A DNA stretch of 64,000 nt from UBA4615 sp046046245 (lineage in GTDB: Bacteria > Pseudomonadota > Gammaproteobacteria > Burkholderiales > Burkholderiaceae_E), in NCBI GenBank assembly GCA_046046245.1, contig JBJOKE010000028.1, forward strand, positions 62,001 to 126,000, given 5' to 3'. The notes beneath the pieces are model-generated. The model saw nothing but the letters and a program-made list of their open reading frames with translations. It had not been told where the DNA came from and did not search any database. Both the position numbers and the translations under genes were made by a program. Shown here one piece after another: positions 50,389-58,622 of the stretch; the stretch's first letter is position 1, and each line of letters begins with the position of its first letter.

Positions 50389-51759
50389 GTGTCGCTCGTC
50401 ACCGGCCCGATCCTGCCGACCCTGCTGCGCCTTGCCGCGCCCAACGTGCTCGCGATGACGATGTCGGTCGCCGTGGGCATCGCCGAGACCCGCTACGTGG
50501 GCCTGCTCGGCACCACGCCGCTCGCCGCGATGGCGCTGGTCTTCCCGTTCGCGATGCTGGTGCAGATGATGTCGGCCGGCGCGATGGGCGGCGGCGTGTC
50601 GTCGGCGGTCGCCCGCGCGCTCGGGGCCCGGGACCCCGACCGGGCCCGCGCGCTCGCGGTCCACGCGGTCGTCATCGGCGCGGCGGCCGGTGTCCTCACC
50701 ACGGTGGTCTTCCTCGCCTTCGGCCCGGCCCTCTACCGCGCGCTCGGCGGCCGCGACGCGGTGCTCGACGAGGCGGTCCGCTACGCCGGCGTGCTGTTCC
50801 TCGGCGCCGCGCTCACCTGGCTGGTGAACACGCTCGCGTCGGTGCTGCGCGGCACCGGCGACATGCGCGTGCCGTCGACCACGCTGCTGGTGATGTCGGC
50901 CGCGCAGATCGCGGCGGGCGGCGCGCTCGGCCTGGGCATCGGGCCGGTGCCGAGGCTCGGCATGCCCGGCGTGGCGCTCGGCCAGATCGTCACCACCGCG
51001 GGCGGCGTCGCCTTCCTCCTCTGGTGGCTGGCCAGCGGCCGCGCGCGACTGACGCTGACCCTGCGCGGCGTCGCGCTGCGCGGCGACCTGTTCTGGGACA
51101 TCCTCAAGGTCGGCGCGCTGGCCTGCCTGTCGCCCGTCCAGTCGGTGCTCACGGTGCTGATCTTCACCGGGCTGGTCGCGCGGCTCGGCGTCGAGCCGCT
51201 CGCGGGCTACGGCATCGGGCAGCGGCTGGAGTTCCTGCTGATCCCGATCGCCTTCGGCATCGGCGTCGCGTCGGTGCCGATGGTCGGCATGGCGGTGGGC
51301 GCGGGCGACATTGCCCGCGCGCGTCGCGTCGCCTGGACCGCAGCCTGCGTGTCGGCCGCGATGCTCGGCGTGCTGGGCGCGGTGGTCACCGTCGTGCCCG
51401 ACGTCTGGGCGACCCTGTTCACGTCCGACGAGGCGGTGCTCGAGCACGCGCGCAGCTACCTGCGCTGGGCGGGCCCGGCCTTCCCCGCGTTCGGCTTCGG
51501 CCTCACGCTGTACTTCGCGTCGCAGGGCTCGGGCAAGGTGCTCGGGCCGGTCCTCGCGGCCACGCTGCGGCTGGCGGTGGTGGCCGGTGCGGGCGCGTGG
51601 CTCGCATCCCACGGCGCGCAGGCCTGGCAGTATTTCGCGCTGGTGGCGGGCGCGATGCTCGTCTACGGCGCCGGTACCGCGGCCTCGATCGCGATGACCC
51701 GCTGGGGGCCGCGGGCCGTGCCGCCCGCGCCCGTCGCCGTCGCGCCGGGAGCCCACTGA
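50389..51759 (+). CDS. MATE-family multidrug efflux transporter
   Basis: 456 residues with about twelve membrane segments in two homologous halves. Family stretches: ILPTLLRLAAPNVLAMTMS at the start, ARALGARDPDRARALAVHA after helix 2, NTLASVLRGTGDMRVPST, and in the second half GYGIGQRLEFLLIPIAFGIG. It exports cationic or amphipathic compounds by Na or proton antiport. The start is a GTG at 50389. Divergent from marR, about 70 bp beyond the operator, hence probably induced by a MarR ligand. Confidence 0.9.
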   Translation: MSLVTGPILPTLLRLAAPNVLAMTMSVAVGIAETRYVGLLGTTPLAAMALVFPFAMLVQMMSAGAMGGGVSSAVARALGARDPDRARALAVHAVVIGAAAGVLTTVVFLAFGPALYRALGGRDAVLDEAVRYAGVLFLGAALTWLVNTLASVLRGTGDMRVPSTTLLVMSAAQIAAGGALGLGIGPVPRLGMPGVALGQIVTTAGGVAFLLWWLASGRARLTLTLRGVALRGDLFWDILKVGALACLSPVQSVLTVLIFTGLVARLGVEPLAGYGIGQRLEFLLIPIAFGIGVASVPMVGMAVGAGDIARARRVAWTAACVSAAMLGVLGAVVTVVPDVWATLFTSDEAVLEHARSYLRWAGPAFPAFGFGLTLYFASQGSGKVLGPVLAATLRLAVVAGAGAWLASHGAQAWQYFALVAGAMLVYGAGTAASIAMTRWGPRAVPPAPVAVAPGAH

Positions 51760-51815
51760 GCGGGCCGCCCCGTCACGGCCTGCTCGATCCCCGTTCGACG
51801 TCCACCCACCCGACG

Positions 51816-52631
51816 ATGACCGCTTCCCCTCATCCCTTCGACGCCGCCGTCGCGCTCGAGTCCGGCCCGGACGGCCGACTGCACGGCACCACCCATCCGC
51901 TGTGGGCCAACATGGTCGGCCCCTACGGCGGCATCGTCGCCGCGACGCTGCTGCAGGCAGCGGTCCGCGACCCGGCGCGGCTCGGCGAGCCGGTGGCGCT
52001 GACGGTGAACTACGCGGCCCCGGTCGCCGACGGGCCGTTCGTCGTCGACGCGCGCGCCGTCCGGACGAACCGGTCGACCCAGCACTGGACGATGACGCTG
52101 GCGCAGGACGACGGCGTCGCCGCGACCGCCACCGCCGTCTTCGCGCTGCGTCGCGACACCTGGGCGGCGGCCGAGCGCACGATGCCCGACGCGCCGCCGG
52201 CCGATGGCGTCCCGCCGCACGGTCCGCGCGCGTCGGTCGTCTGGTCGGCGCGCTACGACATGCGCTTCGTCGCCGGCGAATGGCCCGACCTGCGCGCGGA
52301 TGTCGAGCTGCCCGATTCCGGGACCGCGCTGTGGATCCGCGACGAGCCGCCCCGCCCGCTCGACGCCCCGTCGCTCGCCGCGATCTGCGATGCGTTCTAT
52401 CCGCGCGTCTTCCGTCGGCGGCAACGGTTCACCCCCGCCGGCACGGTCTCGCTCACCGTGCAGTTCCACGCCGACGCGGCCGAGCTCGCCGCGCAGGGCA
52501 CGCGCCCGGTCTTCGCCCTGGCCCGCGGACTGCGTTTCTCGAAGGGATTCCACGACCAGCGTGCCGAAGTCTGGGGCGACGACGGCCGCCTGCTGGCCAC
52601 CAGCTCGCAGCTGGTCTACTACCGGGACTAA
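51816..52631 (+). CDS. Thioesterase-like (double hot-dog, TesB-type) protein
   Basis: 271 residues. Two hot-dog halves as in acyl-CoA thioesterase II-like proteins: HPLWANMVGPYGGIVAATLLQA and NYAAPVADGPFVVDARAVRTNRST in the first, RPVFALARGLRFSKGFHDQ with DGRLLATSSQLVYYR in the second. Likely hydrolyses an acyl-CoA in the cytoplasm, substrate unknown. Start ATG at 51816. It follows the MATE gene by 56 bp and may be cotranscribed with it. The longer upstream frame is shadow. Confidence 0.8.
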   Translation: MTASPHPFDAAVALESGPDGRLHGTTHPLWANMVGPYGGIVAATLLQAAVRDPARLGEPVALTVNYAAPVADGPFVVDARAVRTNRSTQHWTMTLAQDDGVAATATAVFALRRDTWAAAERTMPDAPPADGVPPHGPRASVVWSARYDMRFVAGEWPDLRADVELPDSGTALWIRDEPPRPLDAPSLAAICDAFYPRVFRRRQRFTPAGTVSLTVQFHADAAELAAQGTRPVFALARGLRFSKGFHDQRAEVWGDDGRLLATSSQLVYYRD

Positions 52632-52754
52632 GCCGCCACGGGCGCACCGTCGGCGTCGCCGCAACGGTCCGCAGCGGTTTCGGAGCGATATGCATTCGTT
52701 CACGGCCGCTGCGGCGCCGGCGGGGTTACGCTGCGCGCCCGGAGGTCCGTTCCC

Positions 52755-52877
52755 ATGTCCCGCGCCCGTTCCCGCTCCCCCCTTCACCAGACCGGTTCCG
52801 CGCTCGCCCAGTGGGCGATCGCGCTCGCGTCGATCGGCTTCGTCGCGCTCGCCGCGATCAACCTGTTCCGCGGCTGA
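52755..52877 (+). CDS. 40-residue single-span membrane protein (small ORF)
   Basis: An ATG at 52755 with GGAGG 9 bp upstream opens a 40-codon frame. The N-terminal 14 residues are Arg/Ser-rich (MSRARSRSPLHQTG); residues 16-37 form one hydrophobic helix (LAQWAIALASIGFVALAA) and the frame ends INLFRG. The good Shine-Dalgarno and the clean basic-then-hydrophobic layout argue for a real small protein. It converges with the oxygenase gene and overlaps its 3' end by 20 bp. I know no homologue. Function unknown. Confidence 0.5.
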   Translation: MSRARSRSPLHQTGSALAQWAIALASIGFVALAAINLFRG

Positions 52878-54042
52878 CGGTGCCGCCGGTCGGCGCGTCG
52901 GCCGGGTCGTCGCCGTCGGGGCGGGAGGGGGCGAGAGCGTCGTCGAGCCGGGCGGTGCCCGCCTCGCGCTCGGCCGCGGCCGCGTCGTCGTACAGGAAGG
53001 GCAGGAAGGCGTAGCGGCGGCCCCGCGTCACCGGCGTCACCGAGTGCAGCAGGGAGCACGAGAACACCAGTGCCGTGCCTGCCGCCGGCTTGAAGGTCCG
53101 CGGCCCGTACTCGGGAAAGCCGATCTCGCCGCCGTCGAAGTCCGAGTTGAGGTTGATCGACACCGCGAAGCGGCGGTGAGCGGTGCCGCGCGTGGCGTTG
53201 TCGCGCTTGGGCCGGAGGTGGCCACCGTCGTCGGCCGCGTAGCAGCCGACGACGTAGCGCTCCATCCGCGTCACCGCGAACTGGTGGACCTTGCGGATCT
53301 CCGGCACCACCCGCCGCCTGATCCGCGCCTGCAGCAGTTCGCGCAGCCCCGGATCGTCGATGTGGGCATCCCGACGCACCCTGTGGCCCGCGTCGTGGAC
53401 CAGCACCGTGCGGCCGTCGCGCTCGCGCACGAAGCCCGAAGGCGTGCCGCCGTCGCGGCGGTGCATCGCGACCAGCGTCGCGCAGAGCTCGGGCTCGAAC
53501 ACCTCGGGCAGCACCAGCACCGGCACCGGCACCTCGAAGCCCGTGTGACGGCCCGGCGGCGGCAGCCGCTCCAGCAGCGCGAGCACCTCGGCGTGGCCGG
53601 CGCCGCGGTCGCCGAAGGGCACGCGCGCGACGATCCTGAGCGTGGGATCGAGCACGAACCACATCCGCCGCACCGGCACCCGGCCCTCGCCGGGGCGGGC
53701 GTCCTCGGGCAGCACGCCGTACAGTTTCGAGACCGCGCCGTCGAAGTCGTGCAGGCAGCGCACCCCGGGCAGCACGTCGCGCAGCCCGCGGGCGAGGTCG
53801 CCGCTGTCGAGGCTCACCACGAAGCAGCTCGCGTGGGTGTCGTCGAACAGGTCGCGCCGCGCGAGCACCGCGGCCAGCGCCTCGCGACCGACCGGATCCG
53901 ATGCGGTCGCGTGGAAGCAGAGCACGATCCAGCGGCCGGCCGAGGTGTCGAAGACGTAGCGCGGTGTGGCGTGCGCGCGCTGGGTGAACCAGGGCGCGGG
54001 CTCGCCCGCCCGCAGCTCGATGTAGCGTCGGACCGCGGTCAT
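52858..54042 (-). CDS. Thioredoxin-fold / 2-oxoglutarate-Fe(II) oxygenase fusion with altered iron site
   Basis: 394 residues. Residues about 10-160 look like a peroxiredoxin/thioredoxin fold (WIVLCFHATASDPVGREAL) without a peroxidatic Cys in the expected Thr-x-x-Cys. Residues about 170-355 are a prolyl-4-hydroxylase-type oxygenase: ERYVVGCYAADDGGHLRP, then KRDNATRGTAHRRFAVSINLN, distal His333 and 2-oxoglutarate-binding Arg342. The expected HxD iron motif reads Lys279-Arg280-Asp281, so one iron ligand seems missing; His275 lies four residues earlier. Either the metal site is rebuilt or the domain is inactive. Substrate unknown. Confidence 0.8.
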   Translation of the reverse strand: MTAVRRYIELRAGEPAPWFTQRAHATPRYVFDTSAGRWIVLCFHATASDPVGREALAAVLARRDLFDDTHASCFVVSLDSGDLARGLRDVLPGVRCLHDFDGAVSKLYGVLPEDARPGEGRVPVRRMWFVLDPTLRIVARVPFGDRGAGHAEVLALLERLPPPGRHTGFEVPVPVLVLPEVFEPELCATLVAMHRRDGGTPSGFVRERDGRTVLVHDAGHRVRRDAHIDDPGLRELLQARIRRRVVPEIRKVHQFAVTRMERYVVGCYAADDGGHLRPKRDNATRGTAHRRFAVSINLNSDFDGGEIGFPEYGPRTFKPAAGTALVFSCSLLHSVTPVTRGRRYAFLPFLYDDAAAAEREAGTARLDDALAPSRPDGDDPADAPTGGTVSRGTG

Positions 54043-54294
54043 CGACGGGTCGGGTCCGTGTTCATCGCGGTCGGGTGCCCCGGCGCGTCGGGTCCCGCCG
54101 CGGCGAGGTCGAGGATCCGGAGGCGTGTCGGCAGGCGGTCGGGGGGCGGGCTGCGCATGGCGGCAAGACGGGGCGGCCGGGCCAGCATACGTCCGGGGCC
54201 CCGCCGGAGCCGAGGCCGTCCGTCGGACGTTGCGCGGGCGCCGCCACGCTCGCCGGCGCGGGGGCGACGACGCCCGGACCGCGGCGATCCCGGC

Positions 54295-54822
54295 CTAGCC
54301 CGCCGTCCAGCTCCCGCTCTTGCCGCCGTGCTTCTCCAGCAGCTTCACGTCCGAGATGACCATCCCGCGGTCCACCGCCTTGCACATGTCGTAGACCGTG
54401 AGCAGGCCGACCTGGACCGCGGTCAGGGCCTCCATCTCGACGCCGGTCTGGCCCGAGCACTCGACGGTGGCGGTGCAGACGACGGCGTGCGCGGCCTCGT
54501 CGAGCGCGAGGTCCACGGCCACCCGCGTGAGCGCGATCGGGTGGCACAGCGGGATCAGGTCGGCGGTGCGCTTGGCGCCCTGGATCGCGGCGATCCGGGC
54601 GATGCCGAGCACGTCGCCCTTCTTCGAGCCGCCCGAGCGGACCAGCGCGAAGGTCTCGGGCCGCATCGAGATCCGGCCGCTCGCGACCGCGCGGCGCGCG
54701 GTCACCGCCTTCGAACCGACGTCGACCATGTGCGCCTGCCCGGCCGCGTCGAAGTGGGTGAGCGGCGAATCGGGCGGGGCGGGCGGGGCGGGCGGTGCGC
54801 CCGGGGGCGAGGTCGTCGTCAT
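54295..54822 (-). CDS. moaC: Cyclic pyranopterin monophosphate synthase
   Basis: 175 residues. MoaC signatures: MVDVGSKAVTARRAVASG, GDVLGIARIAAIQGAKRTADLIPLCHP, ECSGQTGVEMEALTAVQVGLLTVYDMCKA and ISDVKLLEKHGGKSG. It forms cyclic pyranopterin monophosphate in molybdenum-cofactor synthesis. The first 18 residues are a Pro/Ala-rich extension. No other moa genes are near. It is divergent from the BepA-like gene with only 20 bp between the starts. The 252 bp downstream (54043-54294) hold no gene I can support. Confidence 0.96.
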   Translation of the reverse strand: MTTTSPPGAPPAPPAPPDSPLTHFDAAGQAHMVDVGSKAVTARRAVASGRISMRPETFALVRSGGSKKGDVLGIARIAAIQGAKRTADLIPLCHPIALTRVAVDLALDEAAHAVVCTATVECSGQTGVEMEALTAVQVGLLTVYDMCKAVDRGMVISDVKLLEKHGGKSGSWTAG

Positions 54823-54842
54823 GGCGCGCCTATCATAGCGTC

Positions 54843-56351
54843 ATGACCCCGCCCGACCGCCCCCGCTCCCGGTCCGCACGCGCGCTCGCCGCCGTGCTTG
54901 CCGCGCTGCTCGCGCTCGGACCGGCGACGTCCGGCGCGCAGCAGTTCGAGAACCTGCCGAAGCTCGGCGACCCGTCGGGCGACGAGCTCTCGCCGCAGGC
55001 CGAGCGGCGGCTCGGCGACTCGATCATGCGGCAGGTGCGGCGCGATCCGTCCTACCTCGACGATGCCGAGCTGCTCGACTACCTGAACCGCTTCGCCGCG
55101 CCGCTGGTCGCCTCGCCCGCCGCGGGGGGCACGGGCTTCGAGTTCTTCGCGATCCGCGACGGCGCGATCAACGCGTTCGCGCTGCCCGGCGGCTTCATCG
55201 GCATCCACACCGGGCTGCTGACGGCCGCCGAGAGCGAGTCCGAGGTCGCGGCGGTGCTCGCTCACGAGATCGGCCACGTCGTGCAGCGGCACATCGCGCG
55301 GATGCTGGCGCGGCAGAAGCAGGTCTCGATGGTCGCGATGGCCGGCATGATCCTCGCGCTGCTCGCGGCCCGCTCGAACCCGCAGGCCGCGATGGGCTCG
55401 ATGATGATGGGCAACGAGGCCGCCCGCAGCTCGATGCTGTCGTTCTCCCGCGAAGCCGAGCGCGAGGCCGACCGGGTGGGCTTCGAGATCATGCGGCAGT
55501 CGGGCTTCGACGTGCAGGCGATGGTCGCGTTCTTCATGCGGCTGCAGTCGGCGTCGCGCTTCTACGAGTCGAACGCGCCGGCCTACCTGCGCACGCACCC
55601 GGTCACCACCGAGCGGATCGGCGACATGCAGCTGCGGGTCCAGGAGACCCGCTACCGGCAGCGGGCCGACGCGATCGAGTTCACGCTGCTGCGCGCGCGG
55701 CTGCGCGCGACGGCCGACGACAGCAGCGAGGGGCGCAAGACCGCCCGAGGCCTGGCCGAGCAGCAGGTGCGGCAGAGCCCGAAGGCCGGCCCGGGGCCCT
55801 GGTACGGGCTCGCGGCGGTGGCGCTCGCGCAGCGCGACTTCGCGCGGGTCGACGCGGCGCTCACGCAGGCGCAGGCGCTGGCCGGCGGCACGCATCCGTT
55901 CCTCGAGGCGCTCGGCGCCCGCGCCCGGCTCGACGCCGGCGATCCGGGGGCCGCGGCCGACCGGGCGACCAAGGGGCTGTCGCGCTTCCCCGACGCGCGC
56001 GCGCTCGCGCGTCTGCAGGGCGAGGCGCTGCTCGCGGCCGGCCGGCCCGGCGAGGCGGCGCGCGCGCTGCGCGACCACCTGGTCAGCTGGCGCAGCGACC
56101 CGAAGCTCTGGGCGCTGCTGTCGCAGGCGCATGCCGACCTCGGCCAGCGCGCCGACGCCCACCGCGCGGCCGCCGAGCAGTACCTGCGGCTCGGCTCGCC
56201 GATGGCCGCGCTCGACCAGCTGCGCCGCGCGCAGCAGGCCGGCGACACCGACTTCTACACGGCCTCGACGATCGACGCGCGGATCCGCGAGCTCGAGCCC
56301 GAGGCGTTGCGCGAGATGGAAGAGGCCCGCCAGCAGGGCGGCGGCCGCTGA
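54843..56351 (+). CDS. BepA-like periplasmic M48 metalloprotease with TPR tail
   Basis: 502 residues. Signal peptide (cleavage near SGA-QQF, residue 32), M48 protease domain with HEIGH (His141, Glu142, His145) and the downstream EAEREADRVGFEIM holding the third zinc ligand, then a TPR-rich C-terminal half (about 320-490). E. coli BepA assists LptD and BamA assembly and degrades misassembled outer-membrane proteins. The ATG at 54843 lies 6 bp after TATCAT (54831-54836), so the mRNA may be leaderless; the in-frame ATG at 54795 lies inside moaC. Confidence 0.92.
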   Translation: MTPPDRPRSRSARALAAVLAALLALGPATSGAQQFENLPKLGDPSGDELSPQAERRLGDSIMRQVRRDPSYLDDAELLDYLNRFAAPLVASPAAGGTGFEFFAIRDGAINAFALPGGFIGIHTGLLTAAESESEVAAVLAHEIGHVVQRHIARMLARQKQVSMVAMAGMILALLAARSNPQAAMGSMMMGNEAARSSMLSFSREAEREADRVGFEIMRQSGFDVQAMVAFFMRLQSASRFYESNAPAYLRTHPVTTERIGDMQLRVQETRYRQRADAIEFTLLRARLRATADDSSEGRKTARGLAEQQVRQSPKAGPGPWYGLAAVALAQRDFARVDAALTQAQALAGGTHPFLEALGARARLDAGDPGAAADRATKGLSRFPDARALARLQGEALLAAGRPGEAARALRDHLVSWRSDPKLWALLSQAHADLGQRADAHRAAAEQYLRLGSPMAALDQLRRAQQAGDTDFYTASTIDARIRELEPEALREMEEARQQGGGR

Positions 56352-56365
56352 CGCGGCGCGCCCGC

Positions 56366-56935
56366 TCAGCGCGGCCGCGGATCGAAGCCGAAGACCGCGG
56401 CGGGCGGCGCGGCGAGGATCCCGACCGGGTGCTCGCCCAGCAGCCGCAGCCGGCCGGCCGGCGCGCCAGCCGCGGGGAGCTCGTCCAGCTCGAGGTCGAG
56501 CGCGCCGAGATCCCGGTCGTCGACCACCGCCGGGCCGTGTTCGGTCACGAGCCAGAGGTTGCCCTCGGCGTCCACCGCGGCCCGGTCGATCCGCAGGGCC
56601 GGGTAGCCGGTGTGCGTGACCAGCGAGCGGGACGGCCCCTCGCCCAGCACGCGCAGGTAGAGCGGCGCGAGCTCGAGATCGACGAACACCCGCTGCGGCC
56701 CGTTCTGCCAGTGCCAGCGGCCGTGTCCGTCGTCGCCGTAGTTGCGCCCGATGAAGTCGACGATCGGCGGACTGGTGATCCCGCTGCCCGCGCCGTCGCG
56801 CGCCTCGTCGAAGCCGGGCACGCCGCGGTCGACCAGCAGCCAGCGGCCCCGCCGGTCGAGCCGCAGCCAGCCGTGCACCGCCGGCACGTTCGGCCAGCGG
56901 GCCATCGCCTGGCGGACGAGGTCGTCGATCGGCAT
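56366..56935 (-). CDS. DUF2946-type protein
   Basis: 189 residues beginning MPIDDLVRQAMARWPNVPAV, with VDFIGRNYGDDGHGRWHWQNG and FVDLELAPLYLRVLGEG; this is the betaproteobacterial DUF2946-type family, of unknown function. A start at 56935 gives the conserved N-terminus and leaves only 2 bp after the YheT-like gene, so it is the last gene of the ilvE-led run. Not secreted by sequence. Confidence 0.82.
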   Translation of the reverse strand: MPIDDLVRQAMARWPNVPAVHGWLRLDRRGRWLLVDRGVPGFDEARDGAGSGITSPPIVDFIGRNYGDDGHGRWHWQNGPQRVFVDLELAPLYLRVLGEGPSRSLVTHTGYPALRIDRAAVDAEGNLWLVTEHGPAVVDDRDLGALDLELDELPAAGAPAGRLRLLGEHPVGILAAPPAAVFGFDPRPR

Positions 56936-56937
56936 CG

Positions 56938-58053
56938 TCAGCCGCCCCGTGCCGCGATCGCGCGCGGCAGCGCCGGACCGACCGCGTCCTCGAGATGCGC
57001 GAACACCCGTCGCGGCAGCCACGCGTGTCGGCCCGGCGGCGGGCCGACGACGAAGCCCACGTGCCCGCCCTGCACCGGGTACTCGAGCCGCACGGCCTTC
57101 GAGACCTCGGCAGGCGTCGCGAGCGCCGAGGCCGGCAGGAAGGGGTCGTTCAGCGCGTTGAGCACCAGCGTGGGCACCGCGATGCCGCCGAGGAACTGCC
57201 GGCACGACGACCGGGTCCAGTAGTCGATCGCCGAGGCGAAGCCGTGCAGCGGCGCGGTCACCCACTCGTCGAAGTCGAAGAAGTCGCGGCTCGCGGCGAC
57301 CTTCGCGCCGTCGAACAGGCCCGGATGACGTTCGAGCATCGCGAGGCTCTTGCGGCGCAGGGTCCGCAGGAAGCTCTCGGTGTAGAGCCGGTTGAACCCG
57401 CGCGACAGCACGATCGCGCCGGCATGCAGGTCGTGCGGCGGCGAGATCGCCACGGCCGCCGAGACGAAGCCCGCCTCGGTCCCGCGTTCGCCGAGCCACT
57501 TCAGCAGCATGTTGCCGCCGAGCGAGACGCCGGCCGCCAGCAGCGGGCCGACCTGACCGCCGTCGTCGGCGCGGCGCGCGGCCAGTCGGCGCAGCACCCA
57601 GTCGGCCTCGTCGGAGTCGCCGGAGTGGTAGGCCCGCGGCAGCCGGTTCGGCGAGCCGCCGCAGCCGCGGAAGTGGACGACCACCCCGTCGATCCCGCGG
57701 GCGACGCATTCGGCCATCAGCGCGCGTGCGTAGTGGCTGTCCGAGCTGCCTTCCAGGCCGTGGAACAGCGCCAGCAGCGGCCGTCGCGCGGGGCGCACCG
57801 TGCCGGCCGGCGGCTCGGCCCAGTCGAGCTCGACGAGGTCGCCGTCGGGCGCGTCCCAGCGTTCGCGCCGGTAGCGGACCACCGGCCTGGGCGTGACGGT
57901 GGCCGGCCAGATGGTCTGCGCATGGGCGCCCGGCAACCAGACGGGGGCGCGGTAGTCGCCGGCGGGTGCGGCGGCGAGGCCCGACGGCCGGGCGTCATCC
58001 GCGAACGAGGCCCGTGCCGGGCCGCCCGATCCGATGCCGCCGGACCCGGCCAT
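56938..58053 (-). CDS. YheT-family alpha/beta hydrolase
   Basis: 371 residues. YheT features: WLPGAHAQTIWPA, LFHGLEGSSDSHYARALM, FRGCGGSPNRLPRAYHSGDSDE, nucleophile elbow GVSLGGNMLLKWLGE, acid in NALNDPFLP and His in QGGHVGFV. An intracellular or membrane-associated serine hydrolase; relatives act on lipid or acyl esters. It ends 2 bp before the DUF2946 gene and starts 14 bp after the NTF2-like gene. Confidence 0.9.
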   Translation of the reverse strand: MAGSGGIGSGGPARASFADDARPSGLAAAPAGDYRAPVWLPGAHAQTIWPATVTPRPVVRYRRERWDAPDGDLVELDWAEPPAGTVRPARRPLLALFHGLEGSSDSHYARALMAECVARGIDGVVVHFRGCGGSPNRLPRAYHSGDSDEADWVLRRLAARRADDGGQVGPLLAAGVSLGGNMLLKWLGERGTEAGFVSAAVAISPPHDLHAGAIVLSRGFNRLYTESFLRTLRRKSLAMLERHPGLFDGAKVAASRDFFDFDEWVTAPLHGFASAIDYWTRSSCRQFLGGIAVPTLVLNALNDPFLPASALATPAEVSKAVRLEYPVQGGHVGFVVGPPPGRHAWLPRRVFAHLEDAVGPALPRAIAARGG

Positions 58054-58067
58054 CCGAGCCCGCGCCG

Positions 58068-58610
58068 TCAGTGGAGGCGGCCGCGCGGCGGACGCCGGGT
58101 GTCGGCGTCGGCGTCGTCGTCGTCGGACTCGGCCGCCGGGCGCTCGATCGCGAAGCGCGAGCCGAGCCAGCTCGGCAGCCCGTCTTCCTCCTCGTCCTCG
58201 TCGCCGGCGTCCTCGATCAGCTCGGCCGCGTCGCTGACCCCGGCGTGGTGGACGAGGATCCGCCAGCCGCCGCCGGCACGGACGAACACGTTGGTGGCGA
58301 CGACCTCCACCGTCTCGGTGCCGGCGCGGCCCTCGACCGCGATCCGCTCGATCAGGCTGTGGACGGCCACGTCCGCACTGCGCCAGGCGTGCAGCGCGGC
58401 GACCGCGACCCGCACGCCGCCGCCGGAGAAGATCTCGCGAAAGGACGCGCGGATGGCCTCGCGGCCGATCAGGCGAGGGCCGCCGGGATGGTTGCAGACC
58501 GCGGCGTCGTCGTCGGCCCAGAGGGCCATCATCCGGTCGAGGTCGCCGTCGGCCATGGCGGCGTAGAACGCGCGCTCGGCGGCCTCGGCAGTGACGTGAA
58601 GGCGTTGCAT
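58068..58610 (-). CDS. NTF2-like (SnoaL/DUF4440-type) protein
   Basis: 180 residues. An NTF2-like fold at about 8-130: AFYAAMADGDLDRMMALWADD, AVCNHPGGPRLIGREAIRASF, ending GGWRILVHHAG; then an acidic low-complexity tail (EDAGDEDEEEDG). No catalytic residue can be assigned. It sits between waaF and the YheT-like gene with 12-14 bp spacers, a frequent betaproteobacterial order; function unknown. Confidence 0.83.
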   Translation of the reverse strand: MQRLHVTAEAAERAFYAAMADGDLDRMMALWADDDAAVCNHPGGPRLIGREAIRASFREIFSGGGVRVAVAALHAWRSADVAVHSLIERIAVEGRAGTETVEVVATNVFVRAGGGWRILVHHAGVSDAAELIEDAGDEDEEEDGLPSWLGSRFAIERPAAESDDDDADADTRRPPRGRLH

Positions 58611-58622
58611 GCGGCCTTCATC

